A DNA stretch of 63,487 nt, from the NCBI GenBank assembly GCA_035249175.1, contig DATFGT010000072.1, positions 1 to 63,487 of the forward strand, written 5' to 3'. Origin of the DNA: 66-474 sp035249175. GTDB lineage: Bacteria > Pseudomonadota > Gammaproteobacteria > Xanthomonadales > Rhodanobacteraceae. Below are positions 18,378 through 28,059 of the stretch, in pieces. The notes under the pieces are model-generated. The model was given only the letters and a program-made list of their open reading frames with translations, ran no database searches and had not been told where the DNA came from. How positions within the stretch are numbered: the first letter of the stretch is position 1; each line of letters starts with the position of its first letter. The translations under genes and the position numbers were made by a program.

Positions 18378-20174
18378 ATGGCTGACGTTTTCGTTTCCTA
18401 CGCGCGCGCCGACAAGACGCGCGTCGCGCCGCTGGTTGCCGTGATCGAGGCGAAGGGCTGGTCGGTGTGGTGGGACCCCGAGATCAGCCCGGGCCGGGAG
18501 TTCGACGACGAGATCGACGTCGAGTTGCAGGCCGCCAAGTCGGTACTGGTGGTGTGGACGCCGACCTCGGTGGTGTCGCGGTGGGTACGCGGCGAAGCGC
18601 GCGACGCCGCCGAGCGTGGCATCCTGGTGCCGGTTCGCTTCGATCAGGCGCGGCTGCCGATCGACGTACGCGCGATCCATACCACCGATCTCGACAACTG
18701 GAACGCCGATCCGGCCAACCCTTCGGTGCAGGATTGCCTTAATGCGTTGGCGGCGATGATCGCGCGTTCGACGGCCGCACAGTCCGCGAACGCAGGCAAT
18801 ACCTCGGCCGCGTCGTCGCCGTCGGCCAACGAATCCAAGCGCTTCTCGGTCTGCGTGCTGCCGTTCGCCAACATGAGCGGCGATTCAGAGCAGGAATATT
18901 TCAGCGACGGCATCACCGAAGACATCATCACCGACCTCAGCAAGGTTTCGGCGTTGGCGGTGACTTCGAGCAATACCGCTTTCCGCTACAAGGATCAGCA
19001 CGTCGAAATTGCGAAGGTCGCGCGCGAACTCAAGGTCACGCATGTGCTGGAGGGCAGCGTCCGCAAGGCGGGTGGCCGCATACGAATCAATGCTCAGCTG
19101 ATCGATGGCGCCAGCGACAACCACGTCTGGGCCGAGCGCTACGACCGCGACGCCAGCGACATCTTCGCGATCCAGGACGAGATTTCGCAGGCAATCGTCA
19201 AGGCGCTGCGGCTGCGCTTGCTTCCGCAGGAGAAAAAAGCCATCGAGCGGCGCGGCACCGACAGCGCCGACGCACACGATCTGTACCTGATGGCGCGGCA
19301 ACTCTATGTCACCAATCAGGAGGACGAGCACGCGTCCAAAGCCATCGTGCGCACGTGCGCTCGCGCCACCGAAATCGATCCCCGTTATGCCCAGGCTTGG
19401 GCGCTGATGGCAACAGGCTATCGCAGCTTGCGTCAGCTCGGCCTTGAGACGGATGACGGTATGGCAGCAGCCGAAAAAGCGCTGGTACTGGATCCCGATT
19501 TGGCAGAAGCCCACGCCGTCAGGGGGTACATTCTGCAGATGCGGGGCGATATGGAGGGTGCGGTCGCGGAAGCCGAAGTCGCGTTGAAGCTGGATTCCGA
19601 GTCGTATGAGGCCAATCGAACCGCGGCGAGGCTCAATTACATGCAGCACCGGTTCGAGGATGCTGTGCGACTATATGAAAAAGCCGTGAGCCTGATGGAA
19701 ACCGATGTCAACTCGGCGATGATGCTGGTCAGCTCGTATCGGGCACTCGGGGATGTGGCAGGGATGCGCCGTGCTGCCGAGTTGGCGCTGAAGCGCGCGG
19801 ATGCCGTGCTGGCGCGTGACCAGAGCAATTCCGGCGTAATCGCTTACAGCGCCAACGCGCTCGGAGCCTTGGGCGGGGGTGACCGTGCCAAGGCGCGCAT
19901 GAATCGCGCGCTGTTGATTGATCCCGATAATTTCGGTATGCGTTACAACTTCGCGTGCACCCTTTGTGTGTACCTCCGGGACCAAGAGGCGGCGCTCGGT
20001 ATGCTGGAAGCGCTTTTTGCAACGATCACGGATGCTATGTTGCTCTACGCGAAGGCCGACCCTGATTTTGAGCCGCTTCATAGCGACCCCCGCTACCAGG
20101 CCATGGTCGCCGCCGCCGAGGCGCGGCTCGAAGCGGCGAGGTCGACAGCACCGCCCACACCGGAGGCCGCATGA
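18378..20174 (+). CDS. TIR-TolB-like-TPR protein, paralogue 1
   Basis: Soluble protein of 598 residues. An N-terminal TIR domain (residues 1-135) opens MADVFVSYARADK and carries SRWVRGE with Trp69 and Glu73, the spacing of the catalytic Glu in NAD-cleaving TIR domains. A Ser/Ala linker (137-152) leads to a TolB/FlgO-like domain (153-285: VLPFANMSGDSEQEYFSDGI, HVLEGSVRKAGGR), then TPR-type helices to about 590. The start at 18378 is fixed by the identical MADVFVSYARADK opening of four paralogues. Signal transduction or defence by nucleotide hydrolysis is inferred. A second paralogue follows 93 bp later. Confidence 0.88.
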   Translation: MADVFVSYARADKTRVAPLVAVIEAKGWSVWWDPEISPGREFDDEIDVELQAAKSVLVVWTPTSVVSRWVRGEARDAAERGILVPVRFDQARLPIDVRAIHTTDLDNWNADPANPSVQDCLNALAAMIARSTAAQSANAGNTSAASSPSANESKRFSVCVLPFANMSGDSEQEYFSDGITEDIITDLSKVSALAVTSSNTAFRYKDQHVEIAKVARELKVTHVLEGSVRKAGGRIRINAQLIDGASDNHVWAERYDRDASDIFAIQDEISQAIVKALRLRLLPQEKKAIERRGTDSADAHDLYLMARQLYVTNQEDEHASKAIVRTCARATEIDPRYAQAWALMATGYRSLRQLGLETDDGMAAAEKALVLDPDLAEAHAVRGYILQMRGDMEGAVAEAEVALKLDSESYEANRTAARLNYMQHRFEDAVRLYEKAVSLMETDVNSAMMLVSSYRALGDVAGMRRAAELALKRADAVLARDQSNSGVIAYSANALGALGGGDRAKARMNRALLIDPDNFGMRYNFACTLCVYLRDQEAALGMLEALFATITDAMLLYAKADPDFEPLHSDPRYQAMVAAAEARLEAARSTAPPTPEAA

Positions 20175-20267
20175 TTAGGGCGAACGCCGCGGATTTGCTA
20201 CCGCTTGCCGCAGCATGCGGGGGGTTGCGAAGTCCTGATATGCGCAGCGGCAACAAGGGCCGTCGCC

Positions 20268-22064
20268 ATGGCTGACGTTTTCGTTTCCTATGCGCGCGCC
20301 GACAAGACGCGCGTCGCGCCGCTGGTCGCCGCGATCGAGGCGAAGGGCTGGTCCGTGTGGTGGGATCCGGAGATCACGCCCGGTCAGGAGTTCGACGATC
20401 AGATCGAAGCCGAGATCGACGCGGCCAAGGCGGTGTTGGTTGTCTGGACGCCGACTTCGGTGGCCTCGCGCTGGGTGCGCGGCGAAGCGCGCGAGGCGGC
20501 CGAGCGCGGGATTCTGGTTCCGGTGCGTTTCGAGCAAGCGCGCCTGCCGATGGATGTGCGCGCGATCCACACCACCGATCTCGACGAATGGAAAGAAGAT
20601 CCCGCCAGCGTGCAGGCACAGGAATTCCTGCGCGCGCTGGCCGCGATGATCGCGCGTTCGCAATCGACGCAGGCCCGCAAGCCGACGGATGCGCCGACCG
20701 CTTCCTCCGACAAGAAGCTGTCCCCGCGCTATACCATTTGTGTATTGCCGTTCGCCAACATGAGCGGCGATCCGGACCAGGAGTATTTCAGCGACGGCAT
20801 CACCGAGGACATCATCACCGACCTCAGCAAGGTTTCCTCGCTGCGCATCATCTCGCGCAACAGCGCCTTCCAGTACAAGGGCGAAAAACTGGACGTGCCC
20901 CAACTCGTCCGCGAGATGAAGGTCACCCACGTGCTGGAAGGCAGCGTACGCAAGGCGGGCGGCCGGGTGCGGATCAGCGCCCAGCTTGTCGACTGCGAAG
21001 ACAACGGGCACGTCTGGGCCGAACGCTACGACCGCGATACCAGCGACATCTTCGCGTTGCAGGACGAGATTTCCCGCGCCATTGCCAAGGCGCTGCGGCT
21101 GCGGCTTTTGCCGGAAGAGAGGAAGGCCATCGAACGGCGCGGCACTGACAGCGCCGAGGCATACGACCTGTACCTGATGGCGCGGCAAATGTACGTGACC
21201 GGCCAGGAATATGACGAACATGCGGCGCAGGCCATCATCCGCATGTGCACCGGCGCCACCGACATCGATCCGCGTTATGCGCAGGCGTGGGCGTTGATGG
21301 CGATTGGCTACCGGAGCCTACGCGGATTGGGTGTGGGAACCGAAAACGGCATGGATGCTGCGGAACGCGCACTGGCGATTGATCCCGACCTGGCCGAAGC
21401 GCACGCAGTAAAGGCTTATATCCTGCTCCAGAACGGTGGTACGGATGCAGCCGAGTCTGAAGCCGCCATCGCGCTGAAGCTTGACCCGGAATCCTACGAG
21501 GCCAACCGCACCGCGGCGCGCGTGAATTACCAGCTCCACCGCTTTGAAGATGCCATTCGGTTGTACGAGAAAGCAGCGCACCTGATGGAGGCCGACATCA
21601 ATTCGGTGATGACCCTCGTAAGCTGCTACACCGTCACGGGTAACACTGCTGGCGTGCGGCGGACCGCCGAGCTGGGGCTGAATCGTGCCGAGGCCATTCT
21701 TGCGCGTGACCAGAACAATCCCGGCGTCCTGGCGTACAGTGCGTATGCGCTGATGGCCTTGGGTGAGGGTGAACGCGCCAAGGCGCGCATGAATCGGACA
21801 CTGATGATCGATCCCTCCAACTGGAACATGCGTTACAACTTTGCGTGCTCGCTCAGTGTGTACCTGAAAGACAAAGAAGCCGCCCTGGAAATACTCGGGC
21901 CCCTGTTCGAAACGATCTCTGACTCCTTCCTTCCCTATGCCAAGGCCGACCCGGATCTCGCGTTGTTGCGCGACGACCCGCGCTACCAGGCCATGTTCGC
22001 GGCCGCCGAAGCGCGCCTCGCCGAAACAAAAGCCGCGGTGCCGGCAACGGTTGCGGGGAGCTGA
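20268..22064 (+). CDS. TIR-TolB-like-TPR protein, paralogue 2
   Basis: Same architecture and length (598 residues) as the preceding gene: TIR domain with SRWVRGE (Glu73), a linker of variable sequence (about 138-155), a TolB-like module (VLPFANMSGDPDQEYFSDG; HVLEGSVRKAGGRVRI) and C-terminal TPR repeats. The linker is the most divergent part; the TIR and TolB-like modules are nearly identical, which points to tandem duplication with constraint on both. It begins 93 bp after paralogue 1 and ends five bases before paralogue 3, so the two downstream genes are very probably co-translated. Confidence 0.88.
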   Translation: MADVFVSYARADKTRVAPLVAAIEAKGWSVWWDPEITPGQEFDDQIEAEIDAAKAVLVVWTPTSVASRWVRGEAREAAERGILVPVRFEQARLPMDVRAIHTTDLDEWKEDPASVQAQEFLRALAAMIARSQSTQARKPTDAPTASSDKKLSPRYTICVLPFANMSGDPDQEYFSDGITEDIITDLSKVSSLRIISRNSAFQYKGEKLDVPQLVREMKVTHVLEGSVRKAGGRVRISAQLVDCEDNGHVWAERYDRDTSDIFALQDEISRAIAKALRLRLLPEERKAIERRGTDSAEAYDLYLMARQMYVTGQEYDEHAAQAIIRMCTGATDIDPRYAQAWALMAIGYRSLRGLGVGTENGMDAAERALAIDPDLAEAHAVKAYILLQNGGTDAAESEAAIALKLDPESYEANRTAARVNYQLHRFEDAIRLYEKAAHLMEADINSVMTLVSCYTVTGNTAGVRRTAELGLNRAEAILARDQNNPGVLAYSAYALMALGEGERAKARMNRTLMIDPSNWNMRYNFACSLSVYLKDKEAALEILGPLFETISDSFLPYAKADPDLALLRDDPRYQAMFAAAEARLAETKAAVPATVAGS

Positions 22065-22069
22065 CGGCT

Positions 22070-23854
22070 ATGGCTGACGTCTTCGTTTCCTACGCCCGCG
22101 CCGACAAGGCGCGCGTCGCGCCCTTGGTAGCTGCGATCGAGGCCAAGGGCTGGTCGGTGTGGTGGGACCCCGAGATCAGCCCGGGCCAGGAATTTGATGA
22201 TCAGATCGACGCGGAGATCGACGTGGCGAAAGCGGTGCTGGTGATCTGGACGCCGACTTCGGTCGCGTCGCGGTGGGTGCGTGGCGAAGCCCGCGAGGCG
22301 GCCGAGCGCGGCATCCTGGTTCCCGTGCGCTTCGAGCAGGCGCGCCTGCCGATGGACGTGCGCGCAATCCATACCACCGACCTTGATGAATGGCGTGAGG
22401 ACCCCGCGCATCCTGCCGTGCAGGATTGCCTGCGCGCGCTGGCCGCGATGATCGCGCGCACGCAGGCGTCGCAAAGGGCGGGTGTGACTGGAGCGGTGAA
22501 GCCTCAGGTCGAAAAGACGCCCCACTATTCCATCTGCGTGCTGCCGTTCGTCAACATGAGCGGCGACGCTGAACAGGAATACTTCAGCGACGGTATTACC
22601 GAGGACATCATCACCGACCTGAGCAAACTGTCGGCGCTTGAAGTCGTGTCGCGCAATGACTCTTTTCTCTACAAGGGCAAGCAAATCGAGGTGCTCAAGG
22701 TCGCGCGTGAAGTCAAGGTCACGCACGTGCTGGAAGGAAGCGTGCGCAGGGCCGGAGGCCGTTTGCGCATCACGGCGCAGCTGATCGACGGCGCCAGCGG
22801 CAAACACGTCTGGGCCGAACGTTACGATCGCGACGCCAGCGACATTTTCGCGATCCAGGATGAAATTTCTCACGCGATCGTCAAGGCGTTGAGACTCAGG
22901 CTGTTGCCGGAAGAGAAGAAGGCCATCGAGCGGCGTGGAACCGACAGCGTCGAAGCCCACGATCTCTATTTGATGGCGCGCCAGCTCTACGTTACCGACC
23001 AATTGGGCGAGAGCGCCGCGAAGGCGATTGTGCGCGCGTGCGTGCGTGCCACCGAAATCGACCCTCACTACGCCCAGGCATGGGCTTTGATGGCGGTGGG
23101 CTATCGCAACTTGCGCGAGATAGGCGTGGAAACCGACGACGGCATGGCAGCTGCGGAAAAGGCGCTGGCATTGGATCCAGACTTGGCCGAGGCGCACGCC
23201 GTCAAGGCGTACATCGTGCAAATGAAGGGCGCGATGGACGAAGCATTGGCAGAGGTCGAGACAGCGCTGAAACTGGATCCCGAGTCCTATGAAGCCAACC
23301 GGACTGCCGGACGCTTGAATTACCAGTTGCACCGGTTTGAAGAAGCGGCCAAGTTTTTCGAAAAGGCTTTGGGTTTGATGGAATCGGACGTCAACACGGC
23401 GATGACACTGGTCAGCACGTATAGAGTGATCGGCGATAAAGTCGGGATGCGTCGTGCTGCCGAAATGGCGTCAAGGCGCGCGGACGCCGTCCTGGCTCTC
23501 GATCGGAACAACGCCACGGTAATGGCATACAGCGCCAACGCACTCGGGGCGTTGGGTGAGGCAGAAAGAGCCAAGGCCCGCATGAATCGCGCGTTGCTGA
23601 TTGACCCCGACAACATGGACATGCGCTACAACTTTGCATGCGCTTTGAACGCATATTTAGATGACAAGCAAGCGGCGTTGGACATGCTCGAGCCGCTATT
23701 CGCCGGGATTACTGCCTATCTGTTGCGCTACCTGAGAGCTGACCCGGATTTCGACTCCTTGCACGGCGACCCGCGCTACCAGGCCATGGTGCTCGCCGCC
23801 GAAGCGCGCCTCGCGGCAGCCAAGGGTCCCGTCGAGGCGAATCAAACTGCCTGA
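22070..23854 (+). CDS. TIR-TolB-like-TPR protein, paralogue 3
   Basis: Third tandem copy (594 residues) beginning five bases after the stop of paralogue 2. TIR domain with intact SRWVRGE, TolB-like module (VLPFVNMSGDAEQEYFSDG), then TPR repeats that diverge most from the other copies in their surface positions. In this copy Phe-Val replaces Phe-Ala in the TolB-like signature, a change shared with paralogue 4 at 32.9 kb, suggesting copies 3 and 4 are the closer pair. Function unknown; NAD hydrolysis by the TIR domain is a prediction from the conserved glutamate. Confidence 0.88.
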   Translation: MADVFVSYARADKARVAPLVAAIEAKGWSVWWDPEISPGQEFDDQIDAEIDVAKAVLVIWTPTSVASRWVRGEAREAAERGILVPVRFEQARLPMDVRAIHTTDLDEWREDPAHPAVQDCLRALAAMIARTQASQRAGVTGAVKPQVEKTPHYSICVLPFVNMSGDAEQEYFSDGITEDIITDLSKLSALEVVSRNDSFLYKGKQIEVLKVAREVKVTHVLEGSVRRAGGRLRITAQLIDGASGKHVWAERYDRDASDIFAIQDEISHAIVKALRLRLLPEEKKAIERRGTDSVEAHDLYLMARQLYVTDQLGESAAKAIVRACVRATEIDPHYAQAWALMAVGYRNLREIGVETDDGMAAAEKALALDPDLAEAHAVKAYIVQMKGAMDEALAEVETALKLDPESYEANRTAGRLNYQLHRFEEAAKFFEKALGLMESDVNTAMTLVSTYRVIGDKVGMRRAAEMASRRADAVLALDRNNATVMAYSANALGALGEAERAKARMNRALLIDPDNMDMRYNFACALNAYLDDKQAALDMLEPLFAGITAYLLRYLRADPDFDSLHGDPRYQAMVLAAEARLAAAKGPVEANQTA

Positions 23855-23915
23855 GTCAAAAACCAACTATGCTCCGGCCGCGTCACGCTTTCGGCCGAGG
23901 CATGGCCGTTCGCTT

Positions 23916-24944
23916 TCACTTCCCCAGCACATACAACTGCCACAGGTCCTTGGTGGTCATCTGCAGGAACGGCCGCATCGTCACGCGGCCGGCGACCCCT
24001 ATGCTTTGCTCGAGATAGCGCAGTTCCTCGAATTTTTCACGGGTTTCGCAGTCCATCTCCACGTCGAGGCCGTTCTCGCGCGCCAGCAGCAGGCCCTTGG
24101 CCCGCAACGCCAGTTCGGTGTACACGCGCAGGTAGCAGAGCATGTCCGCTACCAGCGTGCCATCCAGTTTGTCGCGCAGGCCGCTCAGGAAAATGCCCGC
24201 GGGCGTGCGATCGAATTTGCCCGAATCGATCATCCTCATCAGCTCGGCGTCCTCGTCGAAGTCCACTTCCAGCCAGTTGTGGGTGCGGTGTTCACTGATG
24301 CGGAGCAACAGATACAAAAGCGGCGGCAGGATCAGCAGGACGCCCACCGTGGACAACACGGGCGAGACGTAGAAGTGGTTAAAGATGGAATGCACGGCCA
24401 TAGCCGCCAGCAGGCCGGGTACGCAATGGATGGGACGCACGTCCACGCTGCGTTCGGCCAGCGTCTGCGTTATCACCGCGAAGATCGCCACCACGCCGCC
24501 GTGCATCACCGCAGTGCCGAAGCCGCGCACGATCCAAAGCGTCAGCGTGGTGTTGTGGTCGAGGTACAGGTAATAGAAGTTCTCGACCACTGCGAAGCCC
24601 GCGCCCACCGCGAAACCCAGAATCACGGAATCGACCAGGAAACCGACGCGGTGGGTGCCGAACAGCCACAACACCACCAGCGCCTTCAGCGTCTCCTCCA
24701 CGATCGGCGCCACCCAGCGCGAATAGTGGGTGAGGTTCATGCCGAGCAGGTCCATCAATTCGCCGTTGAGGATGTAGCACGCCAACGCCACCACGCCGCC
24801 GGCGGCCAGCATCGCAAGCACCAGGCGCATCCGCACCATCCGGTAGGTATCGAGATAAATCAGCAGCAGCAAAAACATGATGACCGGCAACAGGCCCACC
24901 GGAACGACGGTGAGCAGTGCCAGCGCATGGTGGAGGCTCTTCAT
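23916..24944 (-). CDS. prsW: PrsW-family intramembrane metalloprotease
   Basis: Multi-span membrane protein of 342 residues. Family motifs are present in order: APIVEETLKAL (EExxK type, about residues 79-89), GFAVVENFYYL, the GTAVMHGG helix and AVHSIFNHF; these Glu and His residues form the proposed metal site. In Bacillus PrsW cleaves the anti-sigma factor RsiW. The C-terminal 130 residues are cytosolic and lack a known domain. The start at 24944 lies two bases after the stop of the secreted HELVH gene, implying translational coupling; a start at 24974 inside that gene is possible. An ECF sigma/anti-sigma pair lies 3 kb upstream on the same strand. Confidence 0.85.
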   Translation of the reverse strand: MKSLHHALALLTVVPVGLLPVIMFLLLLIYLDTYRMVRMRLVLAMLAAGGVVALACYILNGELMDLLGMNLTHYSRWVAPIVEETLKALVVLWLFGTHRVGFLVDSVILGFAVGAGFAVVENFYYLYLDHNTTLTLWIVRGFGTAVMHGGVVAIFAVITQTLAERSVDVRPIHCVPGLLAAMAVHSIFNHFYVSPVLSTVGVLLILPPLLYLLLRISEHRTHNWLEVDFDEDAELMRMIDSGKFDRTPAGIFLSGLRDKLDGTLVADMLCYLRVYTELALRAKGLLLARENGLDVEMDCETREKFEELRYLEQSIGVAGRVTMRPFLQMTTKDLWQLYVLGK

Positions 24945-24946
24945 CG

Positions 24947-27895
24947 TCAGAGGATCTTCAGCGAGAGCATCCATTCATCCCGGCCGCCGTCCGTGCCCCC
25001 GAATCCCCGTGCATAGCCCGCCGACAGCGTCATCGGCAGGTGGTTCAGCACAAAAAAGTCGAGGTCGAGTTGCAGGCCGGCGTCGCGCGCGGTGCTGCGC
25101 AGCGCGGCGCGGTTGGGATCGGTCACCAGTACGCCCGTGAACAGCGCCGGCCGGATCCACTGGAGGAAGAACCCGGGGCTGCCCACGTTCTCGAAGCGCC
25201 ACGGCGGCAGGTTGAGTTCCAGCGTGGACTTGGCGAAGGTATGGCCCGCAAGCTGGTCGATCTCGTAGCCGGGGAAGCTGTCGAATTCCCGGTAGTGCTT
25301 GGGGTCCTGGTTGTCGACGTAATTGTTCTGGAACCCGCCGAAGTAGAAATTGGCAAGGTTGTTGTTGCGGTTGCCGCCGGAAACGCCGACTGAGTTGTAC
25401 AGCCATAGCGACATGTGTGGCACCGGCAGCATGAAGCCGAAGTCGAATCCGGCGTGCAATTGCGGGATGGTGCGGCCGTTGGCGACGTAGGTCGTGGTGT
25501 CGACGTTCCAGCCGATGCCCTGCTCGCGGTCCACGGCGCCTCCCGATTGCTTGAGGTCGGCGTACTTCAATCCGGCGCGTGCGACAAAAATGTTGTTGAC
25601 CTGGGCATTGACGTTCTGGAAACCCGGCAGGGTGCTGAGCCCGGTGTAATACGCGCCACTGGCGCTGAAATCGAGCCGGCGCGGAGTATCCAGGATCAGC
25701 GTGCGCTTGTAGCCTACCAGCAGCGAATCGCCCTTCAGGCTGGTCCGGACCGGGCCGAACAGGTCGTAGAAATCGGCGTGGTTGTGCCAGTAGCGCACTT
25801 CCCAGTTCATGGCCTTGTAGTCGACGTCGAGGTGCAGGCGCTGGCCATGGTCGGTCGGGCCGCCGACGGACACCGCGGCGTCGATCCCCAACGTGTACAG
25901 GCTCAGGGTGTCGCCGAGTTCGGTGTGCCAGCCCAGCGCCCCGCCGCCGCGGTAGCCTTCGACCACCGGGTAGTGCGATTGCAGGCGCATCTCGTGGCCG
26001 GGCTTGTACATGCCCTTGTGCGTGACCAGCGAGTCGAGGTCGATTCGGGAAGGCGAGCCGACGCCCCAGGTCTTCACGATCGGGTGGCGCTCCGCCACCC
26101 GCGTGCCGAGGAAGTCGATGGAGCTCAGGTCGTCGAGCGGCACCGGATTGAATTCGACCGGCAGGAATCCCTGTCCGGTGTACTCCAGCGCCGCAAGCTT
26201 GCCGTCCGGCAACTGGATCGGGCGGAACAGGCCGGTGTCGATGTTGCTCAAGGCATCCATCTTGCCGCTGGCGATGTCGTAGCGATAAATATTGGAGATG
26301 CCTGTGTAATACGAACTGCCATACAACCGGCGATCGTCCTTGCCGAAGATGAAACCCTCCGGCGCTGCCTGGCCGAAGTCGTAGGTTGCGAACGGCGTGG
26401 TGGTTCCGGCCAGCAGCTCCGCTGTCTTGTGGAGGTGCAGGAAGTTGGCGCCGCTGATCTCGGCGATGGACAGCGACAGCGTGCTGCCATCGTGCGATAC
26501 GTCAAGATCGAATGGCACCTCGCCGTAGGAGAAGGTATGCACCTGGTGCCATTCGTTGTATGGGTACGGGATGCGCACCAGGGTGACGTAGCCGTTGGCT
26601 GTGCGCAGCCCCCACAACGAACGGTCGGCCGGATCGAACGCAAGGTCGCCGATGCGGGCCTTGCGCAGCAGACGCCGGGTCTTGCCGGTGCGGATGTCGA
26701 CCTCCATCAGGTCACGGTAGTCCAGGTTGTTCTGCGTGTAGAAGAACGTCTGGGTCGCCGGGTCGTACGCCGAGGAAGTAACGGTGTATTTCATCGAGCC
26801 CTTGATGTCGACCACGTGGCGGAGGGTTCCGTTCTTCAGCGACAGCACACCCACGTAGGCGAGCCTGCCGGGGTAGCGGAAGGCGCCGATCAGGTCGCCG
26901 TGGTCGATGAACGAGCGCGAGACCGAACCCAGCGCGTGTGGCGCGAGCGGCGCCACCTTGGTGATGGGGTACTGATGTACTTTTTTCAGGTTGGCTTCCT
27001 GGAAAGTGTGCTCCCAGGCGATCCAGTCGTTCCACGCCTGGTCCAGCGGGATGTGGAACACCTGCTGGAATTGGTCGGCGTAGTAGGCCTTGCTGTCCTG
27101 GCTGCGGATGAACCAGTCGAGCAGTTGCTGCGGCGAGTAGCGCAGCGATAGGTAGGTCATGAAGCGCGTGCCGTACAGGTAAGCGTTGGTCATCGTTTCG
27201 AAGCTGACCGACGTGCCCACCGAGACCAGCCCCAGCGGACGGTAGAAATGCGCGTGGTCGCGCACCATCGCGCGGAACACCATTTCATCGTACGGGCCTT
27301 GGGCGCGGCCGATGCCGCCGCCCATCCAGGTTTCCATGTAGACCGCGATGCCTTCCTGGAACCAGCGCGGCACGCTCATGCGCGGGGTGGTCAGGTAGTC
27401 GTAGAGGATGGTCTCCGGGTGCGCGTCGATCGGGCGTACCTTGCCGCCCAGGAACCTGCGCCAGCGCGCGTCACGCGCATTCCAGCCATCCATGGTGGCA
27501 GCGTGGACGAGTTCGTGGTTGGCCGTCGAGAACAGACGTTCGCTGCTGGGCGAGGTGCCCATGGCCTTGAGGTCCGGCGCGATGTACAGGGTCACCTCGT
27601 TGAACGGCGCCACCGAGGTGCCGCCGTTGCCGTAGTCGCTGAAGTCGGTGAGCACCACCGTGGTGCGGTCCCACGGCTTCCAGTGGAAGACCCTTTCCTG
27701 GAATTGGAGCGAATTCTCGAAGCTGCGCGCGACGTGCGGGACCAGATAGGCGTTGTCCGGCGTGTACAACACCCGCAGGTCTTTCGTCTCGAAGCTCTGC
27801 AGTTGGAACGATTGGGCGGACGCGTAACCCGGAAAAGCGATCGCCGCGACCAGCACGACCACGGCCAGCAGATGTCCCCGTACCAATCGCCCCAT
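24947..27895 (-). CDS. Secreted HELVH metallopeptidase-like protein with propeller and barrel-like C-terminus
   Basis: Exported protein of 982 residues. The start at 27895 follows GGGGG and opens a signal peptide (MGRLVRGHLL, cleavage near ASA-Q). Residues 30-300 resemble a gluzincin-type peptidase domain, with HELVH near residue 127 and the downstream FQEGIAVY glutamate. The middle (about 330-620) has repeated WD/TolB-like strands typical of a beta-propeller, and the last 300 residues are rich in alternating aromatic strands like an outer-membrane barrel. The protein could be a surface peptidase. Cleavage activity is not shown. prsW follows directly. Confidence 0.75.
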   Translation of the reverse strand: MGRLVRGHLLAVVVLVAAIAFPGYASAQSFQLQSFETKDLRVLYTPDNAYLVPHVARSFENSLQFQERVFHWKPWDRTTVVLTDFSDYGNGGTSVAPFNEVTLYIAPDLKAMGTSPSSERLFSTANHELVHAATMDGWNARDARWRRFLGGKVRPIDAHPETILYDYLTTPRMSVPRWFQEGIAVYMETWMGGGIGRAQGPYDEMVFRAMVRDHAHFYRPLGLVSVGTSVSFETMTNAYLYGTRFMTYLSLRYSPQQLLDWFIRSQDSKAYYADQFQQVFHIPLDQAWNDWIAWEHTFQEANLKKVHQYPITKVAPLAPHALGSVSRSFIDHGDLIGAFRYPGRLAYVGVLSLKNGTLRHVVDIKGSMKYTVTSSAYDPATQTFFYTQNNLDYRDLMEVDIRTGKTRRLLRKARIGDLAFDPADRSLWGLRTANGYVTLVRIPYPYNEWHQVHTFSYGEVPFDLDVSHDGSTLSLSIAEISGANFLHLHKTAELLAGTTTPFATYDFGQAAPEGFIFGKDDRRLYGSSYYTGISNIYRYDIASGKMDALSNIDTGLFRPIQLPDGKLAALEYTGQGFLPVEFNPVPLDDLSSIDFLGTRVAERHPIVKTWGVGSPSRIDLDSLVTHKGMYKPGHEMRLQSHYPVVEGYRGGGALGWHTELGDTLSLYTLGIDAAVSVGGPTDHGQRLHLDVDYKAMNWEVRYWHNHADFYDLFGPVRTSLKGDSLLVGYKRTLILDTPRRLDFSASGAYYTGLSTLPGFQNVNAQVNNIFVARAGLKYADLKQSGGAVDREQGIGWNVDTTTYVANGRTIPQLHAGFDFGFMLPVPHMSLWLYNSVGVSGGNRNNNLANFYFGGFQNNYVDNQDPKHYREFDSFPGYEIDQLAGHTFAKSTLELNLPPWRFENVGSPGFFLQWIRPALFTGVLVTDPNRAALRSTARDAGLQLDLDFFVLNHLPMTLSAGYARGFGGTDGGRDEWMLSLKIL

Positions 27896-28059
27896 GGATT
27901 GCCCCCCTTCACAAATGCCTGCCGCTTGCCCCGGCTTTGCATCTTGCTGGCACACCACACGTTAACAAGCATACTGCTCCGCCCGCGAATGCGGGCGGAG
28001 CAGTGGCGCATCAGGGTTGCCGCCGGAGCCTCATCGCGGTCCCGGAGCCATCCTTGGCT

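Noticed and set aside
25415..27151. Plus-strand frame of 578 codons
   Set aside because: Antisense to the secreted HELVH protein, no domain.
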